DNA of 64,000 nucleotides from Allacma fusca (lineage: Eukaryota; Arthropoda; Collembola; Symphypleona; Sminthuridae), in contig OX359250.1 in the NCBI GenBank assembly GCA_947179485.1, positions 2,005,661-2,069,660 of the forward strand, written 5' to 3'. Position numbers and translations under genes: made by a program. The notes under the pieces were generated by a model. That model made no database searches, was not told where the DNA came from, and worked only from the letters and a program-made list of their open reading frames with translations. This document shows positions 29,101-38,829 of this stretch, one piece after another. Each line of letters opens with the position of its first letter. Positions within the stretch are counted from its first letter, which is position 1.

Positions 29101-32100
29101 ACAAGGCAACCAAAAAAACCAATAGGATTTTTACAACTTAGACAACTCTTAGATTGGAGAACCCCACAGGTTTTTTTAGAGGTTTTTGAACATCTCCAAT
29201 GTTTTTTGTTTGCTTCGCAAGTGGGGGACTGCTTTACGCATTTACCTACAGCCAACTAATAGATAAATAAGGAGCCATTATAATTGAGGAACATTATACA
29301 AGTCAGATATTAAGTATGCGAGGTGAACATACTACGCTAATAGCATTACCTGTACATATATATAATTATCTATACTCCGATAGGCCTACAACCCGACCTC
29401 CTACCAATCTAGGCATATATTGATGAGCATTAGCAAAGTGCAGAGACATGTAAAGTAGGAGAGAAAAGAGGGCTGGAAGTTAAGTATCATTAAAGATTTG
29501 GTAGTTGATCCCAGTGTAAAATCAAGTGATGCTGCAGGAGAAATTTATGAATGTGACACTTTACATTCAGTTCATATTGTTATCAATTTGAGTTTCTATA
29601 AGGTTATAGGATAGCTCCCGGCTTGGACGAACTAATCATACTATAAGGTAAATGACTACCTGAACCGAGACTGACTAGAATGGCGACAAGTATCTACGGA
29701 TACAAGAGCTACCACTTCCAACACTTCCAACACTTCCAACACTTCCAACACTTCCAATGCTAAGTACAAACGGTCCGAGACCAACGACTATAAATTGAAA
29801 TGCGAATTTTCCTCTCAGCCTATACGTCTCATGTTATTGGGGATATGTGCAGCTGTCTACCCAGTAATTGTATTTCCTATTTCATATGTAACTAACATTT
29901 TGTTCTATTCAAGGCCTGCGGCTCCTCATTTTAGTGCAATTTCATGTTTTAGTCCTCTGCATTTGCATACGTTATTTATTTTACGCTCATACCCACCACA
30001 CTTTGTCAGCTTTGCATCTCTTACGTGAGTATCTCCCTTGCTTACAAAATACTAACTCATCAATTATTACTTGGGTTACCTTCCAAACCTTTACCCAAGC
30101 TCACGGGAAACAAACTAGGGCTTGCTGTCTTGAGAGTAAGCGGAATCCCCTATAAGAATCCAGTATACTCACAAATCCTGTAGTTTTTAATTTCATTCTG
30201 TACACACTCTAGAACGGAGCGGACTGCTAAAAAGAAAAACAACCTACAGAGCAATAAAGCTTTGGAGAAGAAAAATGGGAAAAAATTCAACATTCGTTTC
30301 TCCACGTAATTTGTACGCATCAAATAACATACCAGGAGCCTGGCTACCTTTTTATACAGTGAATGCCTAGTCGTCTGTCCAAAAAAATACTCACAATCAG
30401 CTTGAAAAACTAAATTTTCAAAGGGAAACCTCAAGAGTTGGACTCATCCTAATGCTCTACGGATGCATTAAAAAGTATGTACAATAGGAATTTTTTACAT
30501 ACAGACACTCATCTGAAACGGAATACTACAATGTGCTACCACATCTCTGAACAACAGCAGAGACTCCCAATCTCCCATCTATGTACGTAGATGCATATAA
30601 CGAAAGGCCAGGGAAGAATTTATGTATGGAGTAAAATGCGTATGCAATGTGCAACCAACCTTTCAACTTTGTGGTGGACGTGGTTAATAATGTTGATGTC
30701 AGGATGATTTTATTCGCTATATCACCATACCGACTTCACTTCAACCAACATCGACGCCAACAAACCAGCCACATTTTTTTACCCTCATCACAAATTTATT
30801 ACCTACTGCCCAGTAGTGTCGAGGGGCATTCAAAAATTTCTAACCAAAAAATCACCATCTCACAAATTCGCAAAGCATTTTCTGTACGTAGTTCCTCTGA
30901 CGGTATTTAATGATTGTATATTACTCGTAGTCCTGGGCAAAAACATGGGAATGCGCTACTAGGAAGATCGGGATAGTCACTCTATGCATAAAAACATTGT
31001 GGGATTTAAGAGGTATCAATCCCAGTAGTGCCAGTACATTACCGTCGAGACAAATCCAGTCTATGCAGAGTTGGATAGGAGATAGGAGGGAAGGGAGACA
31101 AGAGCGCTAAGTAAATGTACGGAGAGGGAGAGGAGTTGGAGTTGAAGTAGGAGTTGGGAAATAGAGGAACTGTAGATACGAGATATGGAAATAAATAAAA
31201 ATAGTTGAAAAATAACAGTTTCCCATGTCAAGTAGTATTATTATACATACAATGGGCGTATGAGTTTCCATCTCATTTTTGCAACTATTGTTCTCCTCTC
31301 CTCCTCGACTCTTCAAGAGTCATAAAAAAGGTTCGTGAATCGGGGATTTTGACTGCACAATAAAATCAAATAATGATAAGGTACTTCAAATTTTCAGCTA
31401 TGAAACAAATAAATGATAATGTTCGAAATTAATACAATGTAATCTGAAAAGCAACTGTGAATTGTGCCTATTACTATAGGCAATTGTGGCTTTTGTTTAG
31501 AACTCGCTCAGATGTATCATGTAGGTAATAGTTGGTCGGGCAGGGAGATGAGAGTATGGGTAAAAAATAATGGAGAAATACAATATTTTGGTGTAAGAAG
31601 AGAGATGAGACGTTCATGCATCCCTTCATTCGTCTACACATGTCAGAGATGAGTCCTCTCCTCTGGCAGTGAAATCCTTTCTAAGATTATTATGAAAAAA
31701 TAGAAGGAACGGTACAGACGATGGTCTGCTGTGTCCACAACCCACTCCAACCCAAGTCTTTTAATATAATAGGACATGCGGTCAATTTTGTGAAGAAACG
31801 ATTGGATGACAGGTGGATATTTACTTATAGAAATCAACCAAGACTCGTCAACTTTGTATGTCCACCTCACAATCCTATATTACCTATTTACATACTTTCC
31901 CACCTACTCACACTCGTCCATGCATCAGAGTTTCCTACTCTCTGGATATACATTCCACATTCTACTCTCAACTCAAATCTTACGTATTCCTCCCATTTTT
32001 CCTATTCATACACATATACATATGTACCTCAATGTACACAATGCAAAACTTCAGTTATCTTCCACGGCCTAGACATGATCATGTGCAACTGCTTATACAT

Positions 32101-35100
32101 TAAATCCACTCTACATACATATGTACACACGTATCTTCAAATACCCAAGCACACACAAATTATCCTACGTACAAATACATTAAGCCTCAGACATTATCAA
32201 GCCAAGTCTCCTCCAACACCACCTCAAAAGCTAAGCCTAGGGAAGATAAAGGAAACTTGCGCTGTATCTCCAATTCCTACAGCTTACATTATTAAAAAAC
32301 AACCTTTGTCATTTATGTATTTGTGAGACTCGTCATAGTTATTATATTCAGTTTTTCTGGGAAAATTGCAAAATACTAAATCCATGTCATCAGTACTGTA
32401 GTTCTCGTAGCCTGGTTTCCCTACCTTTACCTATCCTGTCATTCCCTGCAGTTCCTCCTTACAATTGTTCCATTTATACCTGTAATTCTTACTTACAAAT
32501 CTCACTGGTTCTCAGTCAAACCTAATGCACTTACTTCAGGGGAAAAATCAGTAAAGATTTTATTGAAATCCTAAATTTTTTGTAAAAATCAACCAACATA
32601 GAAATCTCAGCTAGGATTTGGTCAAAGGAATTGTTGGGGAACATTGTCACGCATTTGTGCGCCTAAGTGATTCCAAGAAGAATTTGTTGACAGGCCCAAC
32701 TCTGAAATCAGATATATTCTTTCGCAGTGCTTTCTGCTTGACCGGAGTAACTTTTGATTACATCTTCTTCTCATGTGTTTTTTACATATGCCTTAAATAT
32801 GAGCAATTTTTCGGATGATGTTGAATATTGGGAAAAGTACTAACTTTAGGAAACGTTGGAGTCATAGACTTGGATTTAATACGACAGTGATGTTTCAGAA
32901 ATTTGAGCCAGAGTCCTGGCGTTCACATAAATAAACGTGAGTGCGTAGACTTGATGATGATGGCCAGCTAATATTATTCCAAGAGCTACCCAATGCCTGC
33001 TGAGCATCATGTAGGTCTCCCCGCATGTTAATTTCTTACTCCGTCATATACCGATTCGCATTTTACCAAGATGCCATTATTATGGTAATTTCTATCCATA
33101 TTTCATAGAACCTAGAATTTTCTTCCACCTGTATGTCCAACATAGGAAATTTCAGCATATGTGCAGGCATTGTATCATACATGATCTATGGTCATATTTA
33201 CTTCTCACAAGATCCAGCTATTCTATTGCAATGCGTAGGCCTCCACTTTGACAATAAGTGCATATACAATATGATGGACACCGCATTGTGTACATACTTG
33301 CGAGAGATGATCATACAAAAGAGAAAAATATCAATTTTTAAAAGTTGGACAAGGAAAGACCCATGGCACATTATATATCATGTGTATTCAGCAGGGTTGC
33401 ACGCAAACACAATCAGAGGCAAAAGCTACAATACATTACTTCATGCATACGTTTCGAGACGGCCAGAGAGAGAGAGAGAGGGGGAGAGGGATAGAGAGAG
33501 AGAGAGAGAGAGAGTATACACAACATCATATTTTTTCTTCTCACGGACATAAAACTTTTCCTCAGAAAAAAATCCTTTATAATACTGATAGCTACATGGC
33601 TCAGAAGAACAATTATCAAAGAATGCCTTTCATATGCAAGTGTCCTACCAACTAAGTAATTTTTCCTCTCCTTCAGCATTAACTTTTACGTGGCTGAAAT
33701 TACTGTTTTCTTGGAACATAGTCGGTGTAAAAATTTAACAAGGCTCATTGTTATAAATAATCATTTGCTTTAGATATCACTAAACACTAAAAAAAACAAC
33801 TTTGATTGAAATCATTGAATGCGTCTCTTTACGGTGACTGAAGAAATTGCTGAAGCCAAACATAGGGCTAAAGAAGCGGAACTAAAAAACACTTTTTCAT
33901 TGCTACTAGTGAACACGGAGATGGCTACTGGTACCTTAAATATTAATGGAGATGTTGCAATAAAGAAGAACATTTATTCTATTTTCTGTCACCTCTTTTT
34001 TCATAAGAACTTTTAAATTTGTTAATGTTTTGCGTGTTGAAAATAAATATATGGATTGCTTCAAAAGAATTGCCCGTGAATATTGAGCTAAATTTACAAA
34101 TTATTAATAAATCAAGAATTAGTCGTTCGTGGATATTGCTCAGGGATTTAGTGAGTTAACAAACGAAATGTCAAGTCTCCTCAGTATTTCCATTTTATTT
34201 ATATCCCCGTAATAGTGCCATTGGCTGGAAGCATTACATCAGGGATTAAGTTTCAAGAGTGAAAAAATTGAATTTAGTCTGACGACATCATGTGGCTGAA
34301 ATCTTCATCTATAACGTGTAACTAATATGTCTACAAGGAGATGAAGCGCCGTATTTGATAAGTACGTAAAAGTAATTTGTAAGTTGTTAGAAAACCAATC
34401 ATAAGGAAAAGTTCTTAGTGGTTCTCTGCTCTGAGAGTGGACGTAAATATGAAAGTTTTAAAAAGCTACACATTTTGTAGTTAAAGCCAGGAGTATCAGT
34501 AATAGTTTCGTATCGAAAGAAACCCTGCTGAAATGCGTCGGTAGGTGATAGGGAAGGAAAAAATGCATTAAAGAACCTCTAATGCAGTAAATGAGTGGAG
34601 GATGATAAGAAATCAACAACATCTGGCAAGATGCTCGGAAACTGTGAAGAAAAGGATGCGGACTATTGGACTTCTCCTGGAATCAAGTTCTATTCGTATG
34701 CAAATCTGAACGTGTTAGTACAATTACGAGCTCTTGGGAAAACAAGATATTATCTCACATAAAATGATACCTGACTCCAACAAGTTCCTGTGTAGACTGT
34801 ATAACGTAAGGTTTCGAGTAAAAAATCTTTTAAAGAACAATACTCAAAAGATATTTATTGTTTTATTTGTGTCCTGCAAACTAACTTGACAATTTTTTTA
34901 ACAGAACAATTTAACTGTTCTTGTTCGTCTCGATACACCAACTGGTGAATTACATTTAAAAGCCTTTCCTGGTTCTGGAAGTATTTTAATTACATAAATA
35001 CCACTGAGAAATAAACTAACAAAACTGCATAAATCTTCCTAGCGTTGGCTCCACATTTCTCCACCTTAATGCGTCGCTAACTTGTGCAAGCATTTGTCTT

Positions 35101-36112
35101 AACCATTTCAAGTCAGCTACCAAGGATTTTATATAATGCGATGTTTCCACGTTCGTATTAGCTATTAGCCAAGATGTCTCTAATACGCTTTTAGAAATTC
35201 ATGTAGTACTTATAACTTATGTCTATTCGATCAGAACCAGAGGAGCAATATCTTGTGGAAAAAGAAAATATCCATGCTCAAAAATGAAGTTGGTTCAAAC
35301 TGACTAAACACAATATACTAATAGAATATAACTGAATACTATAACGAGCTCATAGAAGAAAAGATGGGACTTTTAAAAGCTTTTCCAGGGAATGGGAACT
35401 GCCGTGTAAGTATGGCAAGATTGATGAGAGTGATTTCTGAGAGACGGAATTTTTATATTTGATCTATAAATTATTATACATACGTTGGGCATCAAAATGT
35501 ATTAATTTGATTGCGCGTGTTTGGGCTTGCATTACTCATGCTCGTGTAGATTTGCTGTGGTTAAATAATGTAGGCGAAAGATTGTCTCGGAGTGAGTGGA
35601 ATGAAATGTCGTGTGTAATGATTGGAATAAAAAGCAAGACATGCCAAGTGCCCAGATGAATTGAGGGCTACAATGTAATTATTATTCCAAAATAGACTTT
35701 ATGAAGTTATGAAGTGAGGTGGAAAGCATGGAGAGATGGAGATTTGTATATGTACAGCATTAATCACAGTATGCACATGTAATTAAAGCAGCTAGTACAA
35801 TAACTAAAAGGGCTGAAGGAATGGAACTTACGGCCAAATTTCTGTAGCGTGGTTTCCGTCTGAAGTTAAAGGGTCCTGCTTAATTTTTGTGTAATTGTCA
35901 TAGAGAAAGTACTGAGACGAAGGGTCATCACCACCTGCATGAATATTGAGAATAGCATTGGTGACGGCAGTCATGGGGTTAGATTCATAAACGGCTCTCC
36001 AGTTTTGGTCCGCAGATGAAATCAAGGAAATGGCGGGAGCGTGACCCACGGACACAGTGGAAGGAGACGGTGCAGTCGTGACCACCGTTTCGGATGGTCC
36101 CAGTTCCGACAT
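1043..36112 (-). CDS. grh: grainyhead transcription factor, 5' part of gene (six exons, incomplete at left edge)
   Basis: Joined exons 36112-35832, 25317-24588, 19858-19695, 19372-19210, 8565-8454 and 1137-1043 give 1,545 nt, exactly 515 codons with no stop. Family knowledge: Grainyhead is a nuclear CP2/LSF/Grh transcription factor that drives epidermal and cuticle differentiation, barrier formation and wound response. Seen here: the GRHL-type N-terminal block (about residues 35-81), a Ser/Pro-rich linker, [11 protein letters not shown] followed by AITPRD (314-332), and the DNA-binding domain entered at RPWHDFGR (373-380) and running through [37 protein letters not shown] and [21 protein letters not shown]. 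Introns are 10,514, 4,729, 322, 10,644 and 7,316 bp. The domain end, dimerisation domain and 3' UTR lie beyond position 1. The true N-terminus is uncertain (see exon 1). The family call is firm because every junction keeps phase and the conserved blocks are nearly continuous. Confidence 0.96.
5323..5393 (+). repeat. 11-bp minisatellite, about 6.5 units
   Basis: Units CCATGTGGATT, CAATGTGGATT, then four of CCATGTAGAAT and a partial one. The two sub-types are segregated along the array, suggesting stepwise expansion. In grh intron 5. Confidence 0.93.
5691..5740 (+). repeat. exact 25-bp tandem duplication
   Basis: GTTACTTGAGGAGCCAAATG plus TAATA occurs twice with no mismatch (5691-5715, 5716-5740), suggesting a recent slippage or repair event in grh intron 5. 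Confidence 0.95.
8118..8168. repeat. (CA)n microsatellite, about 25 units
   Basis: Uninterrupted CA tract within grh intron 5, preceded by ACATACATA. About 290 bp from the exon 5 donor. Confidence 0.96.
8454..8565 (-). CDS. grh: grh exon 5 (DNA-binding domain)
   Basis: A 112-nt exon with acceptor TTTTATTACAG and donor GATGCAG|GTAAAG. It starts in phase 0 and ends with one base of a split Asp codon, giving residues 447-483. The translation [19 protein letters not shown] followed by [17 protein letters not shown] is almost identical to fly Grh, which has [18 protein letters not shown] and [17 protein letters not shown]. This part contributes to the core of the DNA-binding domain. It lies between two very long introns (10.6 and 7.3 kb). 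Confidence 0.97.
10187..10224 (+). repeat. 13-bp tandem repeat, about 3 units
   Basis: GAATATGTACATGTA then GAATGTACATGTA and GAATGTACATG in grh intron 4. The core CATGTAGAAT is shared with the 11-bp array at 5323-5393. Confidence 0.85.
13874..13900. repeat. perfect hairpin (11-bp stem, 5-nt loop)
   Basis: ATGGAAAGAGG - ATTGA - CCTCTTTCCAT inside grh intron 4. No adjacent longer symmetry to suggest a transposon. Confidence 0.8.
19095..19112. repeat. overlapping TACATATGTA palindromes
   Basis: Two copies (19095-19104 and 19103-19112) sharing two bases, about 100 bp beyond exon 4 in grh intron 4. Confidence 0.85.
19210..19372 (-). CDS. grh: grh exon 4 (DNA-binding domain)
   Basis: A 163-nt exon with acceptor ATTGGCAG and donor AAG|GTAAGC. 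Its first base completes the Leu codon and it ends in phase 0, giving residues 392-446. The translation includes [37 protein letters not shown] and [11 protein letters not shown], which line up with fly [31 protein letters not shown] and DAEKPIKNTTVK. These are early strands of the immunoglobulin-like CP2/Grh DNA-binding domain. No internal stop or frameshift is present. Confidence 0.97.
19373..19694 (-). other. grh: grh intron 3 (short)
   Basis: Only 322 bp, with donor GTAAGT and acceptor ATTGGCAG, against 4.7-10.6 kb for the other complete introns. A+T-rich. It contains one CACCGGTT string (about 19436-19443), similar to a Grainyhead site, but about five such 7-mers are expected by chance in the window. 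Confidence 0.9.
19695..19858 (-). CDS. grh: grh exon 3 (entry to DNA-binding domain)
   Basis: A 164-nt exon with acceptor TTTCCCAG, starting in phase 0 with [11 protein letters not shown] and ending with two bases (TT) of a split Leu codon before donor GTAAGT. It gives residues 338-391. [10 protein letters not shown] matches the FDYTELCQPG block of fly Grh. [19 protein letters not shown] (373-391) is the near-invariant start of the Grainyhead DNA-binding domain. A 9-bp minisatellite begins only 110 bp upstream of its acceptor. It is separated from exon 4 by just 322 bp. Confidence 0.96.
19859..24587 (-). other. grh: grh intron 2
   Basis: A 4,729-bp GT-AG intron between exons 2 and 3. It holds the 9-bp minisatellite at 19969-20058, three TACATATGTA palindromes (20103, 20838, 21858) and a short hairpin (21730-21750). 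A 119-codon open frame (23878-24237, minus) has no recognisable domain and is not called. Confidence 0.85.
19969..20058 (+). repeat. 9-bp minisatellite, 10 units
   Basis: TGTCTAGGG, two TGTCTAGAG, TGTCTAATG, five TGCCTAATG and a final TGCCTACTG. The gradient of variants suggests growth at one end. It lies 110 bp upstream of the grh exon 3 acceptor. Its plus-strand translation (CLECLMCLM) is a repeat artefact. Confidence 0.95.
24588..25317 (-). CDS. grh: grh exon 2 (Ser/Pro-rich linker)
   Basis: A 730-nt exon with acceptor TTATTTGCAG and donor CAG|GTAAATG. Its first base completes the split proline codon from exon 1, and it ends on a codon boundary (phase 0), giving residues 94-337. The sequence is rich in Ser, Pro, Thr and Gly, as expected of a disordered activation or linker region. 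It contains VIIVKEEP (Lys168), a strong sumoylation-type psi-K-x-E motif. The last 24 residues hold [11 protein letters not shown] and AITPRD, a block conserved among Grainyhead proteins just before the DNA-binding domain. An alternative AG two bases inside the acceptor would break the frame, which supports the boundary chosen. Confidence 0.94.
29713..29757 (+). repeat. 9-bp minisatellite, 5 exact units
   Basis: CACTTCCAA five times without mismatch, in grh intron 1. Confidence 0.95.
33465..33514. repeat. (GA)n tract, interrupted
   Basis: Two GA runs split by GGGGAGAGGGAT; in grh intron 1. Confidence 0.93.
35832..36112 (-). CDS. grh: grh exon 1 (N-terminal conserved block)
   Basis: Encodes model residues 1-93 plus two bases of codon 94, ending TGGCC before the strong donor GTAAGT. 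Residues 35-81 ([16 protein letters not shown], then [11 protein letters not shown]) match the N-terminal block of animal Grainyhead-like proteins, where DEAW-SFLENPLTAATKAM is followed by YDYYK. That block is linked to transactivation in the family. The start at 36112 (MSELG) was chosen because it is the first in-frame ATG. The frame stays open for 43 more codons, back to a TAA at 36242-36244, without another ATG. An upstream exon could therefore join here, for example through the AG at 36242-36241 or one further in, giving a longer N-terminus. IKQD around Lys78 fits a sumoylation consensus. Confidence 0.88.
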
Positions 36113-36302
36113 ACGCACTCTACTCCAATCTGGAGGAGGATCTAAGAACAGGGAAGAGGAGGTGCCCGCAAAGACCGACGCGGAGGAGAATTGCTCCTCC
36201 AACAAATGATTCTCAATCAGCGTAGTGACGGGTATACGACCTTAAAGCCTTTCCGCACTCGACCACCTCAATTGGGAATACACAGGCGTACTCGTCCACG
36301 TC

Positions 36303-36311
36303 CTATTTCAT
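36303..36311 (-). other. minimal upstream ORF in putative grh leader
   Basis: ATG-AAA-TAG in the putative leader between the TATA-like box and the chosen start. If transcription starts near 36341, this is the first ATG met and could lower translation of the main frame. It may be chance; it matters only if the leader is confirmed. Confidence 0.25.
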
Positions 36312-36363
36312 GTGTATGAATTAATCACCGGCTTTCGTACCGCTCGTACTACAACCGCTCCCG

Positions 36364-36372
36364 CTTTTTATA
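36364..36372 (-). promoter_or_regulatory. TATA-like box upstream of grh exon 1
   Basis: Minus-strand TATAAAAAG, about 250 bp upstream of the first in-frame ATG of exon 1. A start site about 30 bp downstream (near 36341) would give a leader of roughly 230 nt. I see no clear initiator (TCAKTY-type) at the expected place, and TATA-like strings are common in A+T-rich DNA. This is a candidate promoter for a short grh isoform, not a proven one. Confidence 0.35.
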
Positions 36373-37730
36373 CTCTGACTCTTACTCTGTCTCCCTCTAA
36401 AATTGTAAGTACTCGACAATTTCGACGTGCTGGACAATCTATAGGCGCTCCCCTTTTCCTTCCTGGCTAAAATTCTTGCTTGACAACTATTGAGCCAGGT
36501 TAGTTGAAGAAGAGTGAGTGACTCAGTAAATAGCTAGAGATGGGCTGTTCACATCAACTCTGCAATGGAAACAAATAGTACATTTTTCAATTCTCATTCA
36601 TTTTTACTCCATCCCTCCTTTCCTCGTACTTGTTCCTACATTTTCTAAATCTTCCTCCCTCCTCTCGCCCTTACATGTACTTTAAGTAGATACATGTCTA
36701 CTGTACATATAGATATTCACCTGAGTTTCAGTCCAGTTTCCATCTATTACAAGACCCCTCTATATCTATGCATATATCTTTGCGCACACAACTTTATCCT
36801 TTGACAACGTTTCTCTGACTCCTTGTGGAAAGTAAATGGAATAGTGCCTCCGAATCCTGGTTGGGATAGCAGACGGGAAATGACTGAGATAAGGCTAGAT
36901 TGAATCAGATCAAGGGACGTCATACATGATTAGATTATAATTTACTAGCACATTCCTCAGTTCCTTAACTCCGACTACTCTTCTGCTTCTGTTTCGCCTT
37001 AATTTCCCAACCAGCATCTCAGTTGCGAGGGGATGATTTAAATCGCCCCCACTTCTGCTACAACCACTACAGTCCTCACCTGCACCAGAAGCAGCGTAAA
37101 TTCTTGGAAGATAGTAGTAATATATACGGAGATACCTTTGAGCCAACACCAGCTCCTTACAGTAATAAACTGCACAACCTGGCTACGAGCCTTGTCAGAA
37201 GAACATTGTGCTGAAGCTGGCTAGCCCATTCGGACTGATTATAAATATGTAGAGACCCCAACCCTCATGTCATAAATAAGGAGAGCAGACAAAATCTACC
37301 TTGTAATACAATGTAGTGTAAACTGTTTCATGCTGCATTACAAATTCCTCTGTATGATCGCATTCACAGCCTTCTTTCCCGCTTGGACTCCTAACTACAG
37401 ATAGATAGATATACACAACACGGAGACTCGGACTCCTCGAGCTAATACTTTACAACCCTTTGCGAACATACCCATTCCAATTGAGCAGGGAGAAAATCCA
37501 CACACTCAATATTCGTACGCAGTAGAACGGCTCTTCTTTCCTCCTCTATATCTTACAACACAACTTAACAAATCTGTATTGTTGTAGGGCGTGGTTCAAT
37601 TCTTTTTACCCAGCACAGGCTCTTCTTATATTCCTAAAAATGCTTGACAACAGCGCTGGAAAAGAAAAAAATCAGCTGATACATTGATCTGATTTCGACC
37701 ACTCCTATTTTTTCTCAAGTCATATAGTCA

Positions 37731-37770
37731 TAATAATAATAATAATAATAATAACAATAATAATAATAAA
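37731..37770. repeat. (AAT)n microsatellite
   Basis: TAA units with one C interruption, about 1.4 kb upstream of the grh TATA-like box. Confidence 0.93.
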
Positions 37771-38783
37771 ATGAGCGTCAATGCACAGCCAAAGTCTTAT
37801 AGTCAAGCCGAAGATCTATATTTTATTTTTCAACGGGAAAAACCCCCGAGCTTCTGCATTCAACTTCAGACTGATTTCCTTCCCATTCTCATTCTCTCCT
37901 TTCATTCCAGTCATTTCCACAATTTCCTTCAACCCCGCTTCAAATACACAAGCGCTAGGCTACTTTTCTCACATATGTATTTTGAGCATTGGGAAACACT
38001 TTACTAGAGCCAAATCTACGGCAGGATACTTCTATTAAATCCTTAACCTCGAAACTCCACTTCCCTCTAGGCCATTTATAAGGTCAATACAATCAACCAG
38101 AAAAATCAAAAATTGCTCAAAACTTTGCAAATGCAAATGATAAAACACGGAATAGTAAGAGCAAATATAATGTAATATTGGACCTAATATGTAGATGTAA
38201 TTAGATTTAAATCTCCACACAAGTCTTCCAACCATCCATTCATTAAAATCTCGGAAAGAGTTTCAGCTTCTTAGAAACAGCTCGTTGTATATTGTAGTAA
38301 AAAAACTACGTCAAGATCCATAGATGATAGAACCTTACTTAGAGGATTCGAATTATAAAGAAACGTACATCAAGGGATTCCTTCAAGATTTTTACCTATT
38401 CCCCATAATTTGCTCCATCAAATAGGTTTCCCAGTGAGTGTATCTTTGCCCACATTACAGTTACATATTATAATATCATAAATTTACGTGTTCACAGAAC
38501 TTCTTAAAAGAAAGAGAAAATGAGAGTTGCATGTTGAAAGCTATCTCTCCGTTATCATATGAACAGGACTTGGGAATATCTCTCTGATGGCGTTTCTCGG
38601 TAGAGTTAGCTTATTGTTAGTTTGCTGAAGGGCGCAATGATGGAATGAAAGAACAAAAAGTTTAAAAATGACCAAATCAAGACTCTAAGCAGAGTTCACG
38701 TTGCCTCGTCTCTGAGGAAGACAGCTCAGAACCAAAGTTGATATGAAAAATATCACTGCGGTAGAGTTTTACCTTTCTGTCGG

Positions 38784-38829
38784 TCTCTCTCTCTCTCTGT
38801 CTCTCTGTCTCTCTCTCTCTCTCTGTCTC
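38784..38829. repeat. (CT)n tract, interrupted by CTGT
   Basis: CT repeats broken by three CTGT units, upstream of grh exon 1. Confidence 0.92.

Larger units (their letters stand above)
25318..35831 (-). other. grh: grh intron 1
   Basis: A 10,514-bp GT-AG intron between exons 1 and 2. It holds a 9-bp minisatellite (29713-29757), a GA-rich tract (33465-33514) and two TACATATGTA palindromes (32017, 32116). The longest open frame (31721-32326, plus, 201 codons) is a His/Tyr/Thr-rich translation of CA-rich DNA without family resemblance. Confidence 0.8.

Noticed and set aside
31721..32326. 201-codon plus-strand open frame, the longest in the window
   Set aside because: Low-complexity Tyr/His/Thr/Ser translation of CA- and TACA-rich DNA, inside grh intron 1, with no domain I recognise.
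33819..34016. 65-codon open frame with a Lys/Glu/Ala-rich, coiled-coil-like start
   Set aside because: Short and without family resemblance or splice sites matching grh phase; no support as an alternative exon.
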